A DNA stretch of 64,000 bases from Crotalaria pallida (lineage: Eukaryota > Streptophyta > Magnoliopsida > Fabales > Fabaceae). Shown here piece by piece: positions 11,831 through 22,585 of the stretch. Under the pieces are notes generated by a model. The model searched no databases and was not told where the DNA came from. It was given only the letters and a program-made list of their open reading frames with translations. The stretch is taken from assembly GCA_037953625.1 (NCBI GenBank), contig CM075652.1, positions 78,955,501-79,019,500 on the forward strand. The letters are read 5' to 3'. A program made the translations under genes and the position numbers. Each line of letters opens with the position of its first letter. Position 1 is the stretch's first letter.

Positions 11831-13484
11831 GTGAAACTAGAGTTTTGAGAAATTCACAAGAGGGAATTTTATGAAAATGTTTATGAAATGAAGTTTTGTG
11901 AAAGCCTGTAAAATGGCATTTGGAGAAAGGTTGAGAAAAGATTGTGGATTGTCAAGTGAAATGGTGGAATGTATTTTGTGGAATGAGATATCAGTTGAGA
12001 ATTCGTTGATGTGATCCCAGCTCTGTGCTATGTGAGAAATGATGAGAGAAAAACTGTGCAAAGTTAGTGGTCGGGACTCGTTGAAGGGTTGCACGAAGGA
12101 CGGGCCAACCTTAGGTTAATTAAAAACAAGATAAAAGACTTTAAAAAGACATACGCGGTGAGGTATGAGAATGCGAAGTAGAGGAGAGGAAGAAACCATA
12201 AGTATCTGCGGATACTTAGGAGGAGATTGCATTAGGGGAGGACGATGACGGTGAAACGTCAAGAAGTCTAGAGTATGTTTCTGGGCAGAACAAACTCCAC
12301 ATGTGGCGTACTAACGTGGTAGGGACTGGGTCTAATGCCGTGGTAAGTTCTGCGGGCCCACTAGAAACATACTGTCGCCCCCTAGATTGCAAATCTAGAA
12401 CAGTGAGAGGGACTGGAGTGGGGCATCTTGATTGCCACTGTGAGACAGTGTGCCTTGTTATATATGAATTGAATTGATTTGAGGTTGAGTCCTCCTGGTC
12501 TGGGACCATTTGAGTTTGAGAAAGCTGTCGTGCCCACACGGTAAAGGTCCTGTACTCCTGTTTGCTTCCGACTAGGCTGGGTGGATGACCGAGGATATGT
12601 AGACGTGTGAGACGATGGTAATAAAGGGAGTCCCTCGATGATATTATGATTCCCCAATCATCGATGGTTATGATTTGATAAGACTTGATAGTGAAAGATT
12701 TGTAAGTGAGATTGAGAAATTAATTGAGAAAGTAGGAATGTGTATAAGTCTGGTAAAACAAGGGAAATAATGATAATAATAATGATGATAATAATGATAT
12801 GCTTGATTGTTGTGTTTTATGTTGGTTGTGTGTTGTATGCCTGTATGGTCTTGATATCTCGCCTACTATAATCCCACACCGTCGACGATTTGTCGTCCGG
12901 AATGCTTTCTCTCTCCTGTTCGTTGGCATATCAGTGCTGCTGATATCTCAACGGGCAGACGGAGCATCACGTGGAGATCATCACTCTAAATGAATTGGGG
13001 CTGGAGCTTAACGTCAGCAGGAAGGTAATGACTGAAGTGACTTCACTTTCGGGGATGAAGAAAGGGTGCAAGAGGAAAGGGAAGTTTCATCCGGTGGTCT
13101 TCATCAGAGTAACGTAGCGGAAGCGATAGTAGTAAATTTAGTTTAAGTTATGATTTGTGTTTTGAGTCAAGGATTACCAAGCAATATGCCAATTATGTGA
13201 CTAAGCCAAGTTTTAATTATGTATTGTGGAATACTCTATTTTGGGAGAACAAACAATGTAATCTTTTGGGAAAATGTTATGATGCTTTTGAAACAAGCCA
13301 CTTTATGAAGATGAAAGTTTTATGTTATGAACGATTTTAGTAACAACTCGATTTTCAGTAAAGAGTGGTACACGTAACATGGACACTTCAAACTGTTTTA
13401 AAAAAAAATTGACCTCATTTTTGCCACTTTAATTAGTAAAAGTCAATTATTTTTGGTTTACGAAAATCGGGCTGTTACAGAGGG

Positions 13485-16024
13485 TAAAGTTGATAATCTT
13501 ATTAAGCTAATTGCTCGCAGGATAAACAATGTTTATGTTATTGATTTTAACTCAATACCCTCAAATGATGCGAAATGTTTATTAAGTAAAGAGGATGAAT
13601 CGTGGCTATGGCATAGTAGAATAGGTCACATCCACATGGCTCATTTAAATAAAATTTCTTCTCAAAACTTAGTAGTTGGTTTGCCAAAGCAAAATTTTTT
13701 CTATTTCTGAAAAATGTGATCCTTGTTCTAAATCAAAACTCACAAGGGCATCTTTTCCTTCTAAAAATCTTGTTTCAACTCAAAGGCCCTTGGAACTTTT
13801 ACATATGGATCTTTTTGGACCATGTCAAACGAAAAGCTTTGGTGGCAAAAAGCTAGCCAAGATTGTTCAAAACCAATTGCATTTGAGCATTGCATCCATT
13901 AAAACTGATCATGGTGGAGAATTTGAAAATCATCTTTTTGAAAAATTTTGCGAAAAACATGGAATTAAGCATTATTTTTCAGCTCCAAGAACTCCTGAGC
14001 AAAATGGAGTTGTGGAGAGGAAAAATCGTTCATTAAAAGAGCTTTCAAGAACAATGCTTAATGACATGAATTTGCCTGCATATTTTTGGGCCGATGCAGT
14101 GAGTACAGCTTTCTATGTTATGAACCGTGTTTTAATAAGGCCTATTTTAAAGAAAACCCCCTATGAGCTGTACAAGGGGAGAAAACCAAATATTTCCCAT
14201 TTTCGTGTTTTTGGATGTAAATGTTATGTGCATAATAATGGTAGAGAAAATCTAGGAAGTTTTGAGGCTAGAGCTGATGAGGGCATATTCCTTGGATATT
14301 CTGTTTCGAGCAAAGCATATAGGATTTACAATAAATCTTGTAATACTATTGAAGAATCTATTCATGTATCATTTGATGAATCCCATCGCAGAAAGTTGGG
14401 AAAGGTATCTGTTAATGACATTTCAGGTATTCTTGGCGATCTATTCATTGATGAGGATGAGGAGCCAAATGCTAAAGGAAAGGAACATTCCGAAAGCAAT
14501 GAAAAACCAGTTGAATCAGTTGAGGAGAAAAATCAAGAACAATCCATGGAGCTCAACACTGATTTGCCTAAGGAATGGAGAACATCGAGGCACCATCCCA
14601 TTGATCAAATCATAGGTGACATCACAAAAGGTGTAAGTACTCGCAATTCTATTAGCAATCTATGTAACTTCTTTGCATTTGTTTCTCAAGTGGAGCCAAA
14701 GAATATTTCTGAGGCTATGCTTGATGAGCATTGGCTTTTGGCAATGCAAGAGGAATTAAACTAGTTCGAAAGAAATCAGGTGTGGGAACTTGTTCCTAGG
14801 CCTGATTCTCATCCGATTATTGGAACTAAGTGGATTTATAAAAATAAACTCGATGAGGCTGGTTTAATTGTTCGAAACAAAGCTAGGTTAGTTGCACAAG
14901 GTTACAACCAGGAAGAGGGGATAGATTATGAGGAAACATTTGCCCCTATTGCTAGGTTGGAAGCCATTAGACTGCTTTTAGCTTTTGCATGCATTTTAGA
15001 TTTTAAATTATATCAGATGGACGTAAAGAGTGTCTTTCTAAATGGTTTTATAAATGAAGAAGTTTATGTGTGTCAACCTCCCGGCTTTGAAAATTATGAA
15101 CACCCGGATTATGTTTTTAAATTGAAAAAGGCTTTGTACGGACTCAAACAAGCTCCTAGAGCGTGGTATGACCGTCTTAGCAAATTTTTATTAGAAAATA
15201 ATTTTGAAAGAGGGAAGGTTGATAACACGCTTTTTATTAAAAAGAAAGGAAATGACATTCTTTTAGTTCAAATTTATGTAGATGATATTATTTTCAGTGC
15301 TACTAATGAAACCCTTTGCAAGGATTTTTCAAGTATGATGCAGGAAGAGTTCGAGATGTCTATGATGGGTGAGCTGAACTTTTTCCTGGGATTGCAAATA
15401 AAACAAGCAAAGGATGGGATTTTCATTAGGCAAACAAAGTACTGCAAGGAACTATTGAAACGATTTGGCATGGATAAGGCCAAGGCAGTAGCAACACCTA
15501 TCAGCACATCTTGCTATCTGGACAAAGATGAAGGAGGTAAATCCGTAGAAATCACTAAATATCGAGGTATAATCGGATCCCTTCTCTATTTAACGGCAAG
15601 TAGGCCGGATATTATGTTTAGTGTTTGTTTATGTGCTCGTTTTCAAGCGAATCCAAAAGAAACGCACATGGTTGCTGCCAAACGTATAGTGAAATATTTG
15701 TCTGGCACAACTGATATGGGTTTATGGTACCCCAAAGGATCTTCGTGTAATCTTGTTGGGTATTCTGATTCTGACTTTGCTGGGTGCAAAGTAGATAGGA
15801 AACGCACTAGCGGCACTTGTCATCTTCTTGGCAATTCTTTGGTATCATGGGCTAGCAAGAAACAGTCAAGTGTAGCCCTATCTACAGCTGAGGCTGAATA
15901 TGTCGCCGCAGGTAGCTGTTGTGCGCAAATCTTATGGTTGAAACAACAACTCCTAGACTTCGGTGTAAGTCTAGATCACATTCCCATAAAATGTGATAAT
16001 ACCAGTGCTATTAGTATTACCAAA
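13485..16024 (+). pseudogene. pol: Copia-1 pol, integrase to RNase H
   Basis: Order: GAG-pre-integrase with the HHCC zinc site (LWHSRIGHIH, then CDPCSKSK), integrase core (HMDLFGP, TDHGGEF, PEQNGVVERKNR: D, D and E present), reverse transcriptase (LVQIYVDDIIF, Asp-Asp intact, about 15268-15300) and RNase H up to SAISITK. Damage: one extra T near 13695 shifts the frame by one; about 30 integrase codons present in copia-2 (after CQTKSFGG) are deleted in frame near 13845; TAG at 14762-14764 replaces a Gln codon. The segment ends at TSD ccaaa (16020-16024), where the gag-only element inserted, and resumes at 22034. Confidence 0.9.
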
Positions 16025-17647
16025 TATTAGATCCATTGAGAAGGTTTTGATAATGACAAAAGGTTTTGAACAAGCTACAAAGGTATTGATCAAGCTCAAG
16101 TATGAAGAAGTTCATCAATCAACAACAAACAACAAATGATGAAGAGAGAACAAGCTCATGAAGATTCAATTTGTGTATTTTGATGAGTTTGGGTAGAGTC
16201 TTTAGAGGGTAGTGAATCTCTATCAAGTGCATGATTATATTATATTTTGAATATTCACTTAACCTAAAATCAATAGGTGGCTTAAAGGTTTGAAAGGAAA
16301 GGTTTAGATTTGAGAAAACAAGTTTTTAATTGAATTTAGCAGTGGCTAATCGATTAATGGGTTAGGTTAATTGATTAACACACAGGTTACAGCGGTTAAT
16401 CGATTAAGCCATGTGTTAATCGATTAACACCTGTAAAACTGGTTTTTAAAATACGTTTTTCACTTCTCAAAATCAATTTTTAAGGTTCCTAACTTTTGGG
16501 TTTTCTATATAAACCTTTTCCTAATCATTGTGATGAACTAACATTATTTTCATATCAATTTTACATAGATAAAAGCCACTCTATTCTCTCTCACTTTCAT
16601 AGATCAAAGCTTTCATTTTTACATTCTTTGATCAAGAATCTTTGAATCTCTTATATTGATATTTTCATAGTTCTTGAAAGAGATTCATAGGATTGTTATT
16701 GTTTTTCATTTGAGTTGTAATCATTGCAAAGAAGGCAAGCTATCTACAACAAAGGAAGACTTGGTGGTTGTTCATCAAGCAAAATCATCTTGAAAGTCTT
16801 GTTGTGTTAACAAGCAATTGGAAGCCTTGGTGTGAGGTATCATCAAGCATTTGGAAGACTTGTTGTGGGGATATCAACAAGCAAGGGAAGAGGCCGGTTA
16901 GATTAGAGGTTCAATAGGGTTGCAAGACAAGAGTGTGGTATCTCTTGGAGGCTATCAAGAAGGGAGTCTTGAGAGGCATTTACATGTAATTTGAGAACTC
17001 TAATTCCTTAGTGAAGAATCTCTCTTGGTTGAAGAGGGGACTGGATGTAGCTCTCAAGTTGATGAGAGTGAACCAGGATAAATCACTGTGCAGTATCTCT
17101 ATTCCCTTAACTCTTTACATTCTTGTCATTTCATATGTTCTTGGTTGAAAACCTAGAAAAGATTGATTTTTCATAAGTGATTGAATTGAATCTTAATTGT
17201 GCAAATTGACTTTGAGAAAATCATTTTGATAACCTAGGTAATCAATAAGAATATTGGTGTTAATTAATTCCGCTTTATCTCTGATCATACGTGTTAATTG
17301 ATTGATTTTCGTATTCGATTGAAAAGTGATTTTTCAGTTTTAACAGTGATTAATCGATTAACTGGAGGTGTTAATCGATTAACCAAAAGTCAGCTTTCAG
17401 GCACTAATCGATTAACCTGTTTGATTAATCGATTAACTAGTGTTTTTCAAGGATTAATCTATTAATAGACTTGTCTAATCGATTAAGGACTGAAACTTTT
17501 GTAAAAATCATTCGTTTTAATTGTTTCGATTCGTTTCTTTCGAAAATCTTTCAAGGTTTCTCTAACACTTATTCAACCCCCCCCCCCCCTTCTAGGTGTT
17601 CTCCTAGTGTCTCTTAGTTATTTCACCCACCTATTGTAGTTTTTACA
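16025..17647 (+). repeat. 5' LTR of gag-only element
   Basis: It begins TATTAGATCC, a probable mutation of TGTTAGATCC as seen in the 3' LTR, and ends TTTTTACA. It is 1623 bp; relative to the 3' LTR it lacks about 28 bp near 16180. Two palindrome arrays are present: upstream of the TATA box CTATATAAAC (16505-16514), with centres at 16351, 16372, 16401 and 16421; and near the LTR end, with centres at 17355, 17376, 17409, 17430, 17459 and 17480. Spacing within pairs is 20-21 bp. A run of about a dozen C residues lies at 17577-17590. Confidence 0.9.
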
Positions 17648-17649
17648 AT

Positions 17650-17661
17650 TGGTATCAGAGC
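17650..17661 (+). other. Primer binding site, initiator Met tRNA type
   Basis: TGGTATCAGAGC lies two bases after the LTR end. It is complementary to the 3' end of plant initiator methionine tRNA, the usual primer of copia reverse transcription. Confidence 0.9.
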
Positions 17662-17717
17662 TCGGTCGAAAGACACAAGCATAGAGCTTTTTCGTAAAGA
17701 TCCTTGAGGAAACTGCA

Positions 17718-19502
17718 ATGGGATCTACGAATCCCTTTGGTGGTGAAGGTGCTTCGATAAGCCGCCCTCCTATGTTTGGTGGAGAGGGTTATGCTTATTG
17801 GAAAGTTAGAATGAGAATTTTTATAGAAGCCATAGACATGAACATTTGGGAAGCCATTGAGAATGGTCCTCATATTCCCTCAACTAAAGTAGAAGGTGTA
17901 TCTCAACTTACCCCCAAAGATAAGTAGACCGATGATGATAAAAAGAAAATTCAATATGATTTAAAAGCTAAGAATATCATCACCTCCGCTCTATCTTATG
18001 ATGAATTCTTTAGAGTCTCCCAATGTCGTAATGCCAAAGAAATGTGGGACACCTTGCAAGTCACACATGAAGGCACTAGTGAAGTTAGGCGTGCTAGATT
18101 AAATTCTTTGATGCATGAATATGAATTGTTTCTTATGTTGCCTAATGAATCTATATGTATTATGAAAAAACGTTTTACACATATTATTAATCATCTCATT
18201 GCTCTTGGAAAAACTTTCATGAATTGTGAACTTGTTAACAAAGTTTTAAGATGTCTAAGTAGGGAATGGCAACCTAAGGTTACCGCAATTGTTGAATCAA
18301 AGGACTTGGACACCATGGACTTAGCTACACTTTTCGGAAAGCTTCAAGAACATGAAATGGATCTTGGACGTTTGCATATGCATGAAGAGTCGGATAAGAA
18401 CAAAGAAAGAAAAGGAATAGCTCTTAAGGCCAAAAGTTCACATAAAAAGGAAGAGAGTTCCGATAATGATGATAGTGAAGATTCCGATTCGGACATTGAT
18501 GAAGAAGAGATGAAACTTCTACTAAGAAAGTTTAACAAGCTTCTAAGGAGAAAAGGAAGGTTGAACAAAGGCAAAAGTAAAGAGAAGAATCCCCCACACT
18601 ACAAGACCAAGACAACAAAAAAAGGAGTGGTTTGCCATGAATGCGGAAAACCCGGTCATCTCAAGTATGCATGTTCAAAGTATCTCAAGAAGATGGAGAA
18701 AGAGAAGAAAAATTCAAAGCACAAAAAGGCATACATCGTTTGGGATGATGAAGAAGAAAAGAAAAGCACATCAAGTAGTTCTTCGGATGATGAAGAAGTC
18801 GCTACACTCAACTTGATAGCTCTAGTAGGTGAAGAAGAAAGTTCAAATGATGAATCAAGTGAACAAAGCGAGGAAAGCGATGTAAGTGATACTAAGTCCG
18901 AAATTTCTTCTAAATATGAAATGTTATATAATGCTTATAAAGAAATGCATGAACAATTTAAGAAACTAGCTTTGAAAAACATTGAAAGAAAGAAGCTTAT
19001 TTTGAAACATCAACAAGAGATTTTAGAACTTCAAAAACAAGTTGATGAGCTTAATCTTGAAAATGAAACTCTTGATCTCATATATGCTAGTTCTTCTTGT
19101 GATTGTGCTAGTAGATTGAATGTTGTGGTTAATTGTGAGAATTGCAAGTTGCTTAAAGATGAAAATTCAAATTTGAAAAATAAGCTTGCAAGTTTCACAA
19201 GTGGTGATATTAGATTGTGCACATTGTTAAATTTTCAAAAGGGAAATTCAAACAAGTTTGGTTTGGGTTATACTAATGCTAAGAGTAAGTCTCATAGAAA
19301 TGTTGTTGATTTTTCTAAAGTTGATTTTTCAAATGCTCCAACATGTTTCTATTGTGGTACTCATGGACATACTTCAAATGTGTGTTATATTAAAGTGCAT
19401 GGTATACCTAGAGGAAATTTTGTTTGGGTTAAGAAGGGTGAAAATCCCTTAACTAACAAAAATGGATCCAAGACTATTTGGATACCAAAAAGCAAAGCAT
19501 GA
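17718..19502 (+). pseudogene. gag: Gag of the gag-only element, one nonsense codon
   Basis: ATG at 17718 opens a 594-codon frame that ends at TGA 19500-19502; the copia-3 gag has 595 codons. The N-terminal domain (PPMFGGEGYAYWKVRM, then FFRVSQ, then MWDTLQVTHEG) is the copia-type capsid region. The first CCHC knuckle reads CHECGKPGHLKYAC, followed by an acidic Ser-rich region, a coiled coil rich in Lys, Glu and Leu (about residues 390-460), and a second knuckle CFYCGTHGHTSNVC. The single defect is TAG at 17925-17927, where copia-3 has Trp, so a TGG-to-TAG change is likely. The rest of the frame is open, which suggests Gag stayed useful until recently. Confidence 0.85.
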
Positions 19503-19960
19503 TTATTTTGTAGGTATAATTGAATAGCAAAAGGGCTTACAAGTGTTATTCTTTCATTTGCTTCTTCAAATCTCAAGTGAAAGTCCTACAAATTGGTATA
19601 ATTGATATTGTTGGATATTTACAATTGGTATTAATTCTACAAAGTTCAATTGATATCATTGTGTGATCATTAGATGTTTATCATGATATTGTTATTATTG
19701 TGATATTTCTTTACACTTGATATCTTACTTTGTTAAGTGATATGATGACTTTTTAGTTACAATTGGTATCATATTTCATTGTCATATTTCTTGCCAATTG
19801 GTATCACATTTCAAAGTATAGTTCTTTAGTTTTTACAATTGGTATCATTGATTAATTTGTATCAATGTTGTGAAGAAATGATTGTTGATTTCTCTATTTT
19901 GGCTTAGCATTTTATATTTCAATTGGTATATATTACTTTTTGATAATGCCAAAAGGGGGA
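19503..19960 (+). repeat. 3' UTR with repeated PBS-like motif
   Basis: Between the gag stop and the polypurine tracts the motif caattggta or acaattggtatca recurs at about 19589, 19621, 19759, 19795, 19831 and 19919. The copy at 19831-19847 is identical over 17 bases (ttttacaattggtatca) to the LTR/PBS junction at 17641-17657. No ORF of note is present. Confidence 0.7.
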
Positions 19961-20386
19961 GAAAGGGTTATTTTGTTGTTTTTATATAGGTTGAGCAAAG
20001 TTGTTGAAGATAGGGGGAGAATCAAGTTTTACTCAATTGGATTTCAAAAGTCAAAAGTATTTATTGAGGGGGAGCAAGAGTCTCACCAAATGATAAAATG
20101 GATCAAGCATCGACAACTTCAAACAACTTCAAAACATGTTTGTCATTTTCAAAAAGGGGGAGATTGTTAGATCGAAAGGGTTGTTTTGTTGTTTTTATAT
20201 AGGTTGAGCAAAGTTGTTGAAGATAGGGGGAGAATCAAGTTTTACTCAATTGGATTTCAAAAGTCAAAAGTATTTATTGAGGGGGAGCAAGAGTCTCACC
20301 AAGTGATAAAATGGTTCAAGCATCAACAACTTCAAACAACTTCAAAACATGTTTGTCATTTTCAAAAAGGGGGAGATTGTTAGATC
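19961..20386 (+). repeat. 213-bp tandem duplication with polypurine tract
   Basis: Copy 1 is 19961-20173 and copy 2 is 20174-20386, nearly identical. Each carries tagggggagaatc, gagggggagcaag and aaaaagggggagatt. The boundary between copies contains ttgttagatc, which is the polypurine-tract end plus the first bases of the LTR. The duplication therefore includes the start of the LTR. Confidence 0.85.
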
Positions 20387-22028
20387 CATTGAGAAGGTTT
20401 TGATAATGACAAAAGGTTTTGAACAAGCTACAAAGGTATTGATCAAGCTCAAGTATGAAGAAGTTCATCAATCAACAACAAACAACAAATGATGAAGAGA
20501 GAGCAAGCTCATGAAGATTCAATTTGTGTATAATTGTAATATCTTTAGTTTGAGTCTTTTATTTTGATGAGTTTGGGTAGAGTCTTTAGAGGGTAGTGAA
20601 TCTCTATCAAGTGCATGATTATATTATATTTTGAGTATTCACTTAACCTAAAATCAATAGGTGGCTTAAAGGTTTGAAAGGAAAGGTTTAGATTTAAGAA
20701 AACAAGATTTTAATTGAATTTAGCAGTGGCTAATCAATTAATGGGTTAGGTCAATCGATTAACACACATGTTACAGTGGTTAATCGATTAAGCCATGTGT
20801 TAATCGATTAACACCTGTAAAAGTGGTTTTTAAAATACGTTTTTCACTTCTCAAAATCGGTTTTTAAGGTTCCTAACTTTTGAGTATTCTATATAAACCT
20901 TTTCCTAATCATTGTGATGAACTAACATTATTTTCATATCAATTTTACATAGATAAAAGCCACTCTATTCTCTCTCACTTTCATAGATCAAAGCTTTCAT
21001 TTTTACATTCTTTGATCAAGAATCTTTGAATCTCTTATATTGATATTTTCATAGTTCTTGAAAGAGATTCGTATGATTGTTATTGTTTTTCATTTGAGTT
21101 GTAATCATTGGAAAGAAGGCAAGCTATCTACAACAAAGGAAGACTTGGTGGTTGTTCATCAAGCAAAATCATCTTGAAAGTCTTGTTGTGTTAACAAGCA
21201 ATTGGAAGCCTTGGTGTGAGGTATCATCAGGCATTTGTAAGACTTGTTGTTGGGATATCAACAAGCAAGGGAAGAGGCCGGTTAGATTAGAGGTTCAATA
21301 GGGTTGCAAGACAAGAGTGTGGTATCTCTTGGAGGCTATCAAGAAGGGAGTCTTGAGAGGCATTTACTTGTAATTTGAGAACTCTAATTCCTTAGTGAAG
21401 AATCTCTCTTGGTTGAAGAGGGGACTGGATGTAGCTCTCAAGTGGATGAGAGTGAACCAGGATAAATCACTGTGTAGTATCTCTATTCCCTTAACTCTTT
21501 ACATTCTTGTCATTTCATATGTTCTTGGTTGAAAACCTAGAAAAGATTGATTTTTCATAAGTGATTGAATTGAATCTTAATTGTGCAAATTGACTTTGAG
21601 AAAATCATTTTGATAACCTAGGTAATCAATAAGAATATTGGTGTTAATCAATTCCGCTTTATCTCTGATCATACGTGTTAATTGATTGATTTTCGTATTC
21701 GATTGAAAAGTGATTTTTCAGTTTTAACAGTGATTAATCAATTAACTGGAGGTGTTAATCGATTAACCAAAAGTCAGCTTTTAGGCACTAATCGATTAAC
21801 CTGTTTGATTAACCGATTAACTAGTGTTTTTCAAGGATTAATCGATTAATAGACTTGTCTAATCGATTAAGGACTGAAACTTTTGTAAAAATCATTCGTT
21901 TTAATTGTTTCGATTCATTTCTTTCGAAAATCTTTCAAGGTTTCTCTAACACCTATTCAACCCCCCCCCCTTCTAGGTGTTCTCCTAGTGTCTCTTAGTT
22001 ATTTCACCCACCTATTGTAGTTTTTACA
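20378..22028 (+). repeat. 3' LTR of gag-only element
   Basis: It begins TGTTAGATCC after the polypurine tract aaaaagggggaga and ends TTTTTACA, 1651 bp. It has the same two palindrome arrays as the 5' LTR, and the TATA box at 20889-20898. Some palindromes are damaged differently in the two LTRs, for example aatcaatt near 21735 and aaccgatt near 21812. Confidence 0.9.
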
Positions 22029-22033
22029 CCAAA

Positions 22034-22237
22034 AACCCAGTGCAACATTCTCGCACCAAGCATATTGAGATTCGTCACCATTTTATACGTGATCATATTC
22101 AAAAGGGTGATTGTATTATTGAGTATGTTGATACTTCGCGGCAGTTACCTGATATCTTTATGAAACCGCTTCCAAAAGAAAATTTCATTTTCATTCGTAG
22201 AGAAATTGGTTTAACTTCTGCCTCTCACCTCTTTTGA
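22034..22237 (+). pseudogene. pol: Copia-1 RNase H C-terminus
   Basis: The frame from 16024 continues with NPVQHSRTKHIEIRHHFIRD, then a DIFMKPLP motif, and ends at TGA 22235-22237. This is the standard end of copia RNase H (ADIFTKPL in intact relatives). No third ORF follows, unlike copia-3. Confidence 0.85.
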
Positions 22238-22585
22238 GTATGTGATTATGTTTATCTCTCGTGTTATTATTGATGCGTCTTCTCAGTGTTTCAGGGGGAG
22301 ATAGCACAGCTTTTTGATGATTACAAAAGGGGGACAGATATTCTGATATATATTTTGATACATACAGGGGGAGAGATACTCTGAAGATGCAAATTTTTGA
22401 AGTGATATATTTTATTTATGCATTACCCAGGGGGAGATGATATGAATTGTTATATTCCTTGTGATTATTGTTCTAGGGAAGGTTATTGTTATATATATAT
22501 ATATGTTTTTGCTTGTATAACACTTGTGACGCAGATAGTAAAGAGCATATCAGAATCGTTGTTTGTCATCATCAAAAAGGGGGAG
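22238..22585 (+). other. Copia-1 3' UTR with repeated polypurine tracts
   Basis: Five gggggag- or gggggac-type tracts occur, near 22292, 22327, 22365, 22427 and 22574. The last, aaaaagggggag directly before the LTR at 22586, is the one that would prime plus-strand synthesis. No coding is seen. Confidence 0.75.

Larger units (their letters stand above)
4154..13479 (+). mobile_element. Giant noncoding LTR-like element (copy 2), TSD gaggg
   Basis: It begins TGTAACACCCCGC at 4154, ends GGGCTGTTACA at 13479, and is flanked by perfect 5-bp repeats gaggg (4149-4153 and 13480-13484) in copia-1 pol. Without the nested solo LTR (4855-7699 plus one TSD) it is about 6.5 kb. It is collinear with the reverse complement of 29011-34756: both share the first 100 bp, the ccgtggtgt block, the degenerate tttttgaaaag repeats, and the last 150 bp. 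TG/CA ends and a 5-bp TSD say retroviral-type integration. I find no long direct repeats inside and no gag or pol, so a giant solo LTR (Ogre/Tat-like elements of legumes have LTRs of this size) or a LARD remnant are the options. Confidence 0.7.
16025..22028 (+). mobile_element. Gag-only copia element with both LTRs, TSD ccaaa
   Basis: It is a complete 6.0-kb element flanked by ccaaa (16020-16024 and 22029-22033) in copia-1 RNase H. It consists of a 5' LTR, a PBS for initiator-Met tRNA, one gag gene, an AT-rich 3' UTR, a polypurine tract and a 3' LTR. There is no protease, integrase or RT. This organisation fits the non-autonomous class known as TR-GAG. Its Gag is close to that of copia-3, so a SIRE-like partner could have supplied enzymes. 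The LTRs differ by about thirty substitutions by eye plus one 28-bp gap. Confidence 0.9.
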
